Of a DNA stretch of 64,000 bases, positions 10,796 through 21,121 are shown piece by piece; position 1 is the first letter of the stretch; the number at the start of each line of letters is the position of its first letter. The translations under genes were made by a program, and so were the position numbers. A model generated the notes under the pieces. The model did no database searches. It had not been told where the DNA came from and saw nothing but the letters and a program-made list of their open reading frames with translations. The DNA is from Anthostomella pinea (lineage: Eukaryota > Ascomycota > Sordariomycetes > Xylariales > Xylariaceae), in contig CAUWAG010000018.1 in NCBI GenBank assembly GCA_963556695.1, positions 2,604,001 through 2,668,000 on the forward strand, written 5' to 3'.

Positions 10796-12556
10796 ATGGC
10801 TCTGTCCGTTGAACTAAAGACGCCAATTAGTGGCAGCTACACCCAGCCCACCGGCTTGTAAGTGGTCCCCGATTATCTACCTACCGATGGGCGAATGCGT
10901 GAAGATCATGCAAGGGGGCCTCTTCCCCATGATCGCTTGATCAAGCACTGACACTGTTTTACCCCTTACTTAGGTTCATCAACAACGAATGGGTCGAGGG
11001 TGTCGACAAGAAAACTTTCGAGGTCATTAACCCCTCGACCGAGGAGGTTGTCTGCTCCGTCTCCGAAGCCACAGAGAAGGATGTCGACCTAGCTGTATCG
11101 GCCGCGCGGAAAGCCTTTGAGGGCGAGTGGCGCCACACAACACCCCAGCAGCGAGGAATATACATGACCAAGCTCGCCGACCTGGTCGAGAAGAACGCAG
11201 AGCTTCTCTCTTCGGTGGAATCCCTCGACAATGGCAAGTCGATCAACATGGCCCGTGGTGATGTTGGTGCCGTGGCTGGCTGTATCAGATACTATGGCGG
11301 TTGGGCAGACAAGATCGAAGGCAAGACCATCGACATCAACCCCGAGACTTTCCACTACACTCGTCAGGAGCCTGTAAGTCACCAGGCCAAAGGGGACCTT
11401 ACCGTGTGAAAATGGAGAATATTCTGACAGTATCGCAGATTGGTGTTTGCGGTCAAATCATCCCCTGGAACTTCCCTCTTCTGATGTTGGCATGGAAAAT
11501 TGGACCGGCTCTCGCCACAGGAAACACTATTGTTCTCAAGTCCGCCGAGCAAACACCACTGTCCGCCCTTGTTTTTGCAAACCTCGTGAAGGAGGCCGGT
11601 TTCCCTGCTGGTGTGTTGAACATCATCTCGGGTGTCGGCAAGGTCGCTGGTGCTGCCCTTTCTTCCCACATGAACGTCGACAAGATTGCGTTCACCGGCT
11701 CGACCGTTGTCGGCCGTACTGTTATGAAGGCCGCGGCCTCGTCGAACCTGAAGAAGGTCACGCTTGAACTTGGCGGCAAGTCGCCAAACATCGTCTTCAA
11801 CGATGCCGATATCGAGCAAGCCATCTCGTGGGTCAACTTTGGCATATACTACAACCATGGCCAATGCTGTTGCGCCGGCTCCCGAGTCTATGTCCAGGAG
11901 GGCATTTACGACAAGTTCCTCGAGGCCTTCAAGAAGCGAGCAGCATCGAATGCTGTTGGCGACCCCTTCCACGAAGAAACTTTCCAAGGCCCCCAGGTCA
12001 GTCAGCTGCAATTCGACCGTATCATGGGGTACATCGAGGAGGGAAAGAAAGAGGGTGCCAAGGTTGAGACTGGTGGCGAGCGCCACGGCGAGAAGGGTTA
12101 TTTCATCCAACCTACCATTTTCAGCAATGTCACTGCCGACATGAAGATCATGCAAGAGGAGATATTTGGGCCTGTGGTCACCCTGGCCAAGTTCAAGGAC
12201 GAAGACGAGGTGCTCAAGATGTCCAACGACAGCACATACGGTCTCGCGGCTGCTGTGCATACGAAAGACCTCAATACCGCCATACGAGTCAGCAATGCCC
12301 TGCGCGCGGGTACCGTCTGGGTCAATAGTAAGTCTGTTCCGCACTCGCGATGCCTGACCATGAGTTGGGACGAACCCACCCGACAAGCTACAGCGAGCTG
12401 ACCAATCGTGATCTAGGCTACAACCTACTGCACCACCAGCTGCCATTCGGAGGGTACAAGGAGAGTGGTATCGGTCGCGAACTGGGCGAGGCGGCCTTGG
12501 CCAATTACACACAGACGAAATCGGTTGCTATCCGCCTGGCAGGTGCGCTGTACTAA
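10796..12556 (+). CDS. aldA: NAD(P)+-dependent aldehyde dehydrogenase
   Basis: Four exons: 10796-10857, 10974-11373, 11439-12327 and 12417-12556; 496 aa, the normal length for the family. It oxidises aldehydes such as acetaldehyde to acids, probably in the cytosol, since no targeting signal is visible. Visible motifs are the NAD-binding [14 protein letters not shown], the catalytic glutamate in LELGGKSPN, and the active-site loop GQCCCAGSR with the catalytic Cys at about residue 298. EEIFGPV and the C-terminal [16 protein letters not shown] are also present. The closest known relative by eye is Aspergillus aldA (ethanol/threonine-inducible aldehyde dehydrogenase). The first exon encodes a short variable N-terminus joined to [12 protein letters not shown]. 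No frameshift or missing residue is seen. Which aldehyde it uses in vivo cannot be read from sequence. Confidence 0.95.
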
Positions 12557-14204
12557 GCTGGGCCAAGGCAGAACGTTCGATCGGACGAGGCGAGCGGGTC
12601 GTCGCAGGGAGGATTTGCGAATACCGGATTGATCGCTTATGATGTGGTTTGTTGAACATCGGAAGAATGATGGTTCCACTGTATATCAGAAACATGGCTT
12701 TGTGCTAAGGCGCGCCTGAGATAGTAAACCCAAATTGTCAGTATGTGCGTCTCGTATGCGACCACTTGCAAAAACGTGAGCTGGATTCGAAGCCAGCTGG
12801 CAAAGGTCGTCGGGCATGATCAGTCAGGGTTCGTTCGTTTGTGTCGGTCATGGGTGCCCGCTGGACTGACGCTCGGCTGGGCGGGTGTTTATTGGAGTGG
12901 CATCTGACTTTGTCGCATGTCGCAAGCAGGCAGACGTGGCAGTAGAAAGGCAGAATTCGAGCCCAGGTTTGCGCGACAGAGTCGGGGGGCAAGGAGGCCT
13001 CTTATGGTCAGTCGATCAGGCAGATAGATAGCGAGCCCATGACCAGCTGGAAAGGATTGCATCAGGTTGCTGGCAACGTTCGTGTGTCTGCATTGCTGTA
13101 ACGAAGGATTGGGGGCTGGATGAAATGCTTCTAATCTATTCAGCCTGGTCCGGGGCTGAGCTGACAGGCAGACAGGCTGAGCTGACTCAGGTGAGAAGGT
13201 TGAAGCCAGCAGATGGATCATGGACAGGGGGATACGATTAGGCGGAACCTGCACCGAAGCGGAACAGTGATAGAAATCAGTGTGGTCTGGGCGCATGCCA
13301 GCCCCACTTCCCGCTTACCTGCAACTGCTGCAGGGTTGCAACTTGCAGCTGCAGAATCCATTCTCCCCACGGTTCTTTGTTTTTACCACCCATGGTCTTG
13401 GACACAGCGACAAACCTCACACCAACTTGATCCTCGACTTTTGCTATGGTCTTGCAACTCTTGAGCTGGACTTCGTGAGAGGCGCCTAGGCTCTCTCTAT
13501 CACTATGGCTTCTAACGCATTAGCTGCTCTTGTCTGCTGACATCGCTTCGCCAGCCCGCTCAAGTGACCTGGCACTTGTAAGACATTGTGAGGAGACTCG
13601 AGTCAACGGACCTTTATCTTCAACGTCGGATGACGGTAAAGTCTGCTATCAAACACGCCCCGTAGCGCGGAACTGTGCTCGAAGATGACATCAAAATGGG
13701 CTGCCTGCCTCGCTGGTATACCAAGAGTGCCTACATCGCGTGTATTACCTAGTTGCCCCTCGTGGACCTCTTCCTGGACAGCCACGCTGCTGAGCCCCCA
13801 ACTTCTCGCTTGCTTTACCCTCTCCCATCTTGGTCATGATGGTGGTAGGGACCTATGGCTTATGACCGCTTGTGATACTGATTCCCCTGCTCATGCTTTT
13901 CATCCACGTTCGTCTCCTGCCCAGCCTTACAGGTGGAGGCCTATCACGGGCTGGCCGACCATGGTTATGCTCAGACTTATAAGCTTCCCGCAGATGCTCA
14001 CGCCAGCCTTGGCCCGTGATACTCCTCTCATTCGTGACCATCCCTACTAGTTACTGCATCTGGATATCCACAGACGCAAGAGCCTCTGGATATTTCGTTC
14101 TTTGACCAGTCAACTCATTCAACCTTTTGTTACCTTGATCGTCAACTCTTACTGCACTCGTTCCCTATCCTCTGATAGAAGGGATCTCTATCTATCCTCG
14201 CCAG
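12557..14204. other. Intergenic, 1.65 kb
   Basis: 3' region of the aldehyde dehydrogenase and upstream region of the coiled-coil gene at 14205. Short ORFs on both strands show no domain or splice-linked continuation. The pyrimidine-rich 14090-14200 part is the likely promoter and 5' UTR of the next gene. Confidence 0.5.
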
Positions 14205-14909
14205 ATGCCCGAGTTCGTCCGGGTCACCCCGTCTGGCCAACGCCAGTTCGTCCGCTCTCAGTCCTTCTCCCATCACCAGCATCACAGCCGCCCTCACTAC
14301 CGACCAAGATGTCCCGACAACTGCGCCTGCGTCACGATCGAGCAGTGGGACAACCTCTGTGACCAGAACCGAAACTTCCTCTCCGTCAACGAGACCCTGA
14401 CACGCGAGAACCGAACACTGAAGAGCGATCTACAAGCTCTGAACCAGGAGGTACACCGCCTGCGTGTCTTCAACCAGCAGATAATCGACGAGGTTCAGGA
14501 GCTGAAGCGTCACCCCACCGACGAGGACAACGTCGGAAGATATCGTCGAAGGGTGGCAGAGCTGAAGACGGAAGTCAGCGGGAAAGACCATGACATTCGT
14601 CGCCTCGAGAAGGAGAACGGCAACTTCAAGATCCGTGTCCGCACGCTGACGGAGACGGTCACGGGCAAGGATAGGGAGATCGAGAAGCTCACTTCTCTGT
14701 GCCACGACTGGAAGCGGGATTCGAATCACTGGAAAGAACGGTCCGCCGAGTTTGAACGTCGGTATGTCAAGTCGAAGCGCGCGCTCTTCACTTGTACCAC
14801 GAATTTGAGAGACGCCATGGCCCTCGTCGAGGAACTACGGCATACGATACGGCACATCCACGACCCGCTGCCCCCGCTTCGTCATCGCCATCGTTATGAG
14901 TTCGGTTGA
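14205..14909 (+). CDS. Coiled-coil protein, 234 aa
   Basis: Single-exon ORF. The first 45 residues are His/Ser/Arg-rich (QSFSHHQHHSRPHYRPRCP). From about residue 50 to 210 the sequence is highly charged with heptad-like spacing of Leu, Val and Ile and no Pro, indicating a long coiled coil. The C-terminus is His/Arg-rich. There is no signal peptide or membrane segment. I recognise no named family; it is of the same general kind as the protein at 18638-19534 (basic/Ser N-terminus followed by coiled coil) but the two are not clearly homologous. An ATG at 14310, in another frame, is not used. Confidence that this is a real gene comes from length, codon pattern and coiled-coil regularity. Confidence 0.7.
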   Translation: MPEFVRVTPSGQRQFVRSQSFSHHQHHSRPHYRPRCPDNCACVTIEQWDNLCDQNRNFLSVNETLTRENRTLKSDLQALNQEVHRLRVFNQQIIDEVQELKRHPTDEDNVGRYRRRVAELKTEVSGKDHDIRRLEKENGNFKIRVRTLTETVTGKDREIEKLTSLCHDWKRDSNHWKERSAEFERRYVKSKRALFTCTTNLRDAMALVEELRHTIRHIHDPLPPLRHRHRYEFG

Positions 14910-17900
14910 GATGGAAGGAGGACGCCGATAGGGTTTCAACATTTCAGTCAAGGGCTTTTGGATCAGCATGTTCAGGTTGGCACGGAGAACATTCCTTTGG
15001 CTTGGCCCTAAACAGACGGGTTGGAGTTTATGATTGAGATACCACTATGATTTGATGTAGGTCTCAGTCCCTTTGGCTTTTCGATAATCTCTAACACGTC
15101 TAGCTTTTGGCATACCATATGTCGTCATGAATGCGTTTTAGGCCGGGGGGACTTCACAATGAGGAAAGGCAGACGAGCAAGCGACGGCTCAGGGCGACGG
15201 CTCTGGCTTCATGCACCGGGTTCACGAGATTACGATTTTGCTTCTACTATATGCGAATTCCATCGCCAACTGATTTGCTTATATCTATCAGATAGCTGTT
15301 TCCCTTTCATTTACGGACTGCGCCTTGTCATTTGGTTGTGTTATTATTACACATTAGGTAGCTTTGACTGGTGGAGTGGACATCTTTTGAGTGCCGAATA
15401 GATAGATAGCTCAGTACCAAATCAGATTGGATAACATGGCAATTCTGGCATTCCCATTCCTGGAGCCTGCAGTAGATGATCGCGATAAGGTCGCAGGTCG
15501 GATGGCCGCGCCTCGTGTGTCAGTCCCGTCATGTGAGCCGGGTCCGGTGTCCACCCCGGCTCTCCACCCCCATCAACCCCGTGATGCCTCATCAAGCTCC
15601 AGGTCAGAGTAGCGCCAGGGCCGACACATAAACTGGATCGTAGTCAGGGGTAATATTAGGCAACCATAATTTGTATCGTCAAGCGCCGTCTGCATGACTG
15701 TCGCTTGTCGCTTGTCTTGTCCGCTTCCGCGTCGTGTCTACTTACACGCGGATCTTATCATCTTACCTCACCTTATCTTAGTGTCGAGTCGCCACCTAGG
15801 CTGAAGGCTTGGCATAGCGGCACAGGGGAGAGGGATCATCGTATGAGGGTGTCTTGCGCGGTTCTCGACACTCGTTCTGGCCTGTATATTCATGATGTTC
15901 AGATGATTGCCGAACCTACTTCCTATGGTTGACCAGATGCCATCATTATCACGGCATGCTTGTAGGCACTTCTCGCTGAGGGTAACATTAACGAGGTGGG
16001 GGGCTCAGTACACTGTGTATTCTTTCTACTGTATTTCACGTCCTCATGTCTAGAGCGGTTGTTTGTCTGTTCCGCAAGCGTGATTAAAGCAAACGTCTCC
16101 TTTTCCGCGAGGTCACCTAGACGCGCACTCGACGACATCTCGCCACCTAGGCTGACAAGTCCTGCGCATCGTCTCGCGACCCTGGTCGATGCATTCCCCA
16201 GGCGAGATCGTTGGTCATCTTTGACTGTTCAGGTTCAGCCTCCTTCCCGAGAGGCGCAGCATTTGTTCGAGGTTGCGCATTGCGCGAAGTGCGACTCGAC
16301 TTGCCACTGGCTGTTGCGAGTCTGCGCATCGGAGCTTACATCAGAAGCTTAAGCCATGGAGAGGGTGGTCGATGTGATAGTGAGATCTAAGAGGTAACCC
16401 ACCGTTGGATTGGGGGAATGGGCCTTGGAGCTATTTGCTGACATGCAGCTGAAGCGACTTGTGGGATCGCGGTCACGGAGCCAGGTCTGAATTGGTTTTG
16501 GCGACGGGCATGGCGTGCCCTGAATAGAACTTACCCTGCAGTCGTCATATGGCAACCGTGACGTGTACGCGACGAACTTGATGTCTTTCAGCCTCCACCG
16601 TTGGCATCGTCACACCTGATACATGCAACGCTAACGGCGTGATTACACAGTAGTCATGAGTTATGGCGGTGTAGGCTGACGGGAGTCTGGGGAACGTCGC
16701 AATGAAGTGAGGTGGTTGTCGAAGGTGGTTGTGGAGGCTTAGGTCGATAGCCCGGGGAGAGCTTCGTTGTGTGCTGCTTCATGTTGTGCGACTATCCAAC
16801 GAAGCTTCTACCTTCTAGTAGCCATCGCGATTATTTGAAGAGCGTGGCTGTGTCTTCTTGTTGCTAAAAGCCGAGGTGGACGACAGCGGCCATGGACGAT
16901 AATGGTGGTAAAATGACCAGCCATGTTCCCTGGGAGCCGCACTTATCAGGAGCGCCAATCCTCAAATGGAAGCAAGGTACTTTGTGTCCCGTCATCTTCA
17001 ATGTTGACCTCGATGTTGGAGACGGCAGATTGACTTGCAGGAAGACCGCCCGGGAGCCTAGAATCATGGATAGGGGACTATAACATCGGGCTGTTATCAC
17101 GGCGATAGAACGACAGCTGCAGTGGCGGTACCAATCACTAACGGACACCAACATTTAGCAGCTTCAGTGGGTCTAGCGTTGTCTCCACCTTCCAGTCGGT
17201 GTCGGCATCTAGATCCCGCACCCCGCTGGTTTTTCCACTTCTCTGGCCTAGTTCGAGATTCAGCCCTGTTGCCTACCTAACTCCCAAGTCATCACCGCCA
17301 GTTTGAACCCCACGATCTACAAATGCATGCCATAGCACGAGCATATGTCATGCTCCCGTGCCGATGTCGAACCACCGACGCGGTCTGCTGTGAGTCATAT
17401 GCAGGCAGTCAAGACTCAACGGCGGTGCAGCATCTTGGTCCCCCTCGTGACTGGCCCAGCCAAGTCTGCGGGCATCCTCCATTCTGCACGCCACTGCGAG
17501 GATTGGCCTGCTCGACGCGGAAGCGCAATGGCACCGACCAGCCAGACTCGCAGACTCGCAGACGAGTGCCAGCAGTCCACCCAAGTTCTACTGTAGGTAC
17601 GGTAGGTACGCGTTTTGCGCTCTCAGTCGTCGTCCGCGGACCAGTTTGGGGGCCAAAACGCCAAGGCGTCCAAGGCGGATTGGCATCGTTTTCGGTGTAG
17701 AGCTGGCCTGTGGGAGTTCCAAATCACCAAGGAGGGAGACACAGAGTCTGCGGCTCATGTCACCCTCGAAGCTTCTGGTTCTGTCCATCCTTCCGCCCGT
17801 CCATCCGCCTCCGTCGTCCTCCGTCATCCTCCTCCTCTCACATATTCGCGTTGTCATGTAGTGCACCCGCATGCTCTCGATTGCGCGTTGCGCGGTTGAG

Positions 17901-18637
17901 GGGCCTCCCAGCGAGGCACTCGACCATGACGAGAATGGCGAAAGAGACTGGAGCGAGTGCATCCTGCCACTACCACACTCCTGTGCCTCCCTTGGCACTC
18001 TTCTGAGGCCGTTTTTGGCTGGCAAGACAGACCCTGCGTCTCTTGAGGCTCATCGGCCGGGAAGGATGCTGCAGACTAGGGGCCGCTGCCTAAAGGTATG
18101 ACTCCATGTAAGTCAGAGGTAGCCGATCTACCTGATTGGTTGGTACAATGACTGTAACCGGTACAGAACCATGTGCCGTATGGAGAAGTGCCGTCAATGT
18201 CATTGTACAGCCTTCTGCTCGTGAGTGCGCCATTGAGATCACAAGGCAGCAGTGCCCCATTCGCGAATCGCAGCGCGCGGAAGGCTTTGTATAAAATTTC
18301 TCCTGTCCTCGTCTCTTCTCTTCGCGTTTCTCTTCCCCGTCACAAGACATTACATTCAGACCTACTCATCCACCTCATCTTGAATATCAAGAGCGCCCGT
18401 CTCTATATACATTGTCTTCGGCTGTCACCCGTACCCGCTCTGTGACTCCCACTACTACCTTTCTGCCTATAGCCTCACCTGCCTCAGACTTCGACCTCTC
18501 CTATTCATCCGAGTGTCGACCTCTCCGCTGTGAACCATCATTCAGGCGTCTATCACCGGCAGCTGCCTTGAAAGGCGACATCTCACTGACGCCGGAGCCT
18601 TCATCTTCAGCCTGCCTCGAAGTCATCCGTATTCGCC
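14910..18637. other. Gene-free stretch, 3.7 kb
   Basis: No ORF here shows a domain, a coding-like run across splice sites, or an RNA gene signature. Several ORFs of 90-145 codons lie on both strands at 17.3-18.1 kb, overlapping each other, and look like chance in GC-rich DNA. The last about 350 bp before the ATG at 18638 are CT-rich with a TATAAAA element near 18290, suggesting a core promoter and a long 5' UTR for the next gene. Confidence 0.5.
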
Positions 18638-19534
18638 ATGTCGGACCACAGACGTGTCACGTTTTCGAACTCGACTGCTCCAAGGGAGTCATCGAGACCC
18701 CGTCGGAGCCTCCGCGAATCGGCTCGAGACTCAGGACTTGGTTCGTCATCTAGTGAACAGGCTCGCGTAGGAGGGAACCCTGATCGCAGTTTTACAGCTC
18801 AGGATTACGCCGAACAGTTCTCCAGTCCTGCTGCTCTTCGGGAGGCATACGGTGTAGCAAGGGAGAAAGCCGAACACTACAAAATCAAGTACCAAGAAAA
18901 GGATGACGAGTTGGTCAGCGCGCACAAATCCCTGAAAGAGGTCAAGGCAGCATGGCATGCCCAGTGTGACCACGTTAGCGAGCTCGAGGAAGAAAACCAA
19001 AGACTTCGAGACAGCCTCAAGCAACTGCTTCATAGCCAAGCACAGCCAGCGGGGGAGATGTCTGGAGCAGCCACGCTCGAGTCTTCAGCACGCATCGGCC
19101 GAACAAGCAGCAGACGCGATAAAGACGGCAAAGACATGGCGGGTCGCATGAAAGAGCGACTCATTAGGGATCAACCACCAGAAGACTCACGGTCGCCTAA
19201 GAGCTCCCATCACAGGTCCGAGAAATCCGGACATGCTTCATCATCCAAATCCAGCAGTCGTAGACTGAGCGTGGCTTCGACTAGCAGGAAACCCTACATT
19301 GAGCCCATGCCCAGCAGTCCAACTTCTTCGAGACACCCAGGCAACTACACCACGGCTTCCGGCTCGCTAGGCATGCCTCAGATGTCTAGGTTCGAAACGG
19401 CCAAATACTCACCGGTGCCGCGCATGTCAGCATATCCACCAAGCTCAACATCAGCATCTTACCTGTCGACGGGTGATACGCCAGGAGACTATGTTGCAGT
19501 TCCTCTATCTTCGAGTGGAAAACGAAGGAGTTGA
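18638..19534 (+). CDS. Ser-rich coiled-coil protein, 298 aa
   Basis: Single-exon ORF beginning MSDHRRVTFSNS. The N-terminus has the motif SARDSGLGSSSS, typical of a group of uncharacterised Pezizomycotina proteins. A conserved segment DYAEQFSSPAALREAYGVAREKAEHYK leads into a coiled coil (about residues 60-135, e.g. SELEEENQRLRDSLKQLL). The C-terminal half is low-complexity, rich in Ser, Arg and Pro, likely disordered. No signal peptide or membrane span. Function unknown; such proteins are probably cytosolic or nuclear scaffolds, which is inference only. Confidence 0.75.
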   Translation: MSDHRRVTFSNSTAPRESSRPRRSLRESARDSGLGSSSSEQARVGGNPDRSFTAQDYAEQFSSPAALREAYGVAREKAEHYKIKYQEKDDELVSAHKSLKEVKAAWHAQCDHVSELEEENQRLRDSLKQLLHSQAQPAGEMSGAATLESSARIGRTSSRRDKDGKDMAGRMKERLIRDQPPEDSRSPKSSHHRSEKSGHASSSKSSSRRLSVASTSRKPYIEPMPSSPTSSRHPGNYTTASGSLGMPQMSRFETAKYSPVPRMSAYPPSSTSASYLSTGDTPGDYVAVPLSSSGKRRS

Positions 19535-20011
19535 AAGACAGTGTCACCCTTGAGATGACGACTCTTCAGGAGACACAAGCTGCGATCGGATAATTTCGAT
19601 GTGCAACGCCGTGTACCACGATGCAGATACCCGGCCTTTGACAGCGCCAAAACGATCGCCACGAGACCGTTGCCAGGATCGTCTGGCGGCGTGTAACCGA
19701 AGCCGTGTGAACCCGAACCCGGTATCTGGTACCGTCAAGACATTCTGACAGCACTTCGCTGCAGAAGCACGTCCCCGCTACTCCGAAGCCGGCTCTGCAT
19801 CAGCAGGCCTGTCCAAGACGGCGTCCAATGAGAAGAGATGCCGCTGACTGAGACTCGACTGTATCTCCTCTTTGCACGAATCCCAAGGTGCTGCCGCTCC
19901 CGGCATCCATCTGTTTTACATAATCTGTATCACCTACTTCATCCTGTTCTACCAGTATTCATACGAATCTTCCAGCTCAGCAAGGCGGTCTTCATCCCTT
20001 CCGATTGGACC

Positions 20012-20818
20012 ATGCCACCAACCTTCCCGTCCCTTCCTGACAACCTAAGGGCGTGGGCTCTTTCACAGCCCGTCTTCTTCGTGTCATCGGCACCAACCCA
20101 CGGACAACACGTCAACATCTCCCCCAAGGGTTACACCAATGCCAACTTCGCGGTCCTGAGTCCCAACCAGTGCGCCTACGTGGACCGTACCGGCTCGGGG
20201 TGCGAGACCATCGCGCACCTCTACGAGAACGGGCGCGCCACGTTGATGTTCTGCTCGTTCGGCACCAGCCCACGCATCCTGCGACTGTTCTGTCGAGGCC
20301 GCGTCATCGAGTGGGACAGGCCCGAGTTCGACGTTTTCCTCCGCAAGATGAAGCTCCAGAAGGTCGACGCCACCAGGGCCATCATCGTCCTGGACATCTT
20401 CAAAGTTCAGACCAGCTGCGGCTTCGGCGTGCCCCGGGTGCGCAAGACAGTCATGGGCATCACGGCGGCGCCATCAGGCGCCTCTGAGAAGGCCGCGGCC
20501 GTTGATGGTGATGATGACGTCGGGAAACAGGATATCGGTGTCACGGGCTTCGAAGAGCGACCGACCCTTCAGATATTCAACGGCAAGCGGGAAAGGGCGG
20601 GCACCGTGCAGCAGTACCAGATGGAGGAGAACACAACATCCCTGGATGGTCTGCCTGGACTGCGCTCTGCGCGCCGCGGCGTTGGAGAGCGCCTGTTGGT
20701 CGGCGATGTGAAGATGAGACTGCGCAACGTAATGGCTGAGAAGTCGGGCATGGCGTTTGGGTTTCTGATGGCGGTTCTCTTGTACTTGTGTCTTACTTTT
20801 GCAGGAATGCGTGTCTAA
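20012..20818 (+). CDS. Pyridoxamine-phosphate-oxidase-like flavin-fold protein with C-terminal membrane anchor
   Basis: I chose the ATG at 20012 (MPPTFPSLPDNLRAW..), giving 268 aa; an in-frame ATG at 19838 would add 58 residues with no conserved features. Residues 10-150 match the split-barrel FMN-binding fold of fungal pyridoxamine 5'-phosphate oxidase-like proteins (yeast YLR456W/YPR172W type): FFVSSAP, HVNISPKGY, FAVLSPNQCAYVDRTGSGCETIAHL, GRATLMFCSF and RVIEWD. A single hydrophobic segment at the extreme C-terminus (about residues 245-265) is a likely tail anchor. The family binds FMN or related cofactors; substrates are generally unknown. The region 160-240 is variable and charged. No intron is needed. 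Confidence 0.85.
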   Translation: MPPTFPSLPDNLRAWALSQPVFFVSSAPTHGQHVNISPKGYTNANFAVLSPNQCAYVDRTGSGCETIAHLYENGRATLMFCSFGTSPRILRLFCRGRVIEWDRPEFDVFLRKMKLQKVDATRAIIVLDIFKVQTSCGFGVPRVRKTVMGITAAPSGASEKAAAVDGDDDVGKQDIGVTGFEERPTLQIFNGKRERAGTVQQYQMEENTTSLDGLPGLRSARRGVGERLLVGDVKMRLRNVMAEKSGMAFGFLMAVLLYLCLTFAGMRV

Positions 20819-21121
20819 CTTTGTAAGGGTGGTTTCTTGTAGTGATGCCTAGGTACTATATAGCGTGTTGATATATAGAATCTGATGAGTTGTTGTAACG
20901 TCAGTCAGTCAGTGTCTATGCCACATAGCTGCTTGACAAGTAGCATTCCGAATTACCGCATCGCTCTAGTATCATTCATTGTATACGGCACGCGTGATAG
21001 TATATGTGCCTACCAGGTCTCTGTAGCCTAGAGAGAATACTCAGAGGCGCAAACGTTCCATCCACCCACCCAAGAGCCCTCGATCCAGCCATGCAACTGC
21101 CACGATGACCCCGATCACCTC
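20819..21121. other. Convergent 3' region
   Basis: Short non-coding stretch between the 3' ends of the flavin-fold gene (+) and the MFS transporter gene (-). It probably contains both 3' UTRs. No other feature is seen. Confidence 0.5.

Noticed and set aside
17588..18025. 145-codon minus-strand ORF
   Set aside because: Overlaps several equally long frames on the other strand; composition is what GC-rich random sequence gives.
19838..20011. N-terminal extension of the flavin-fold protein
   Set aside because: The extra 58 residues lack conservation-like features; the ATG at 20012 starts exactly at the fold.
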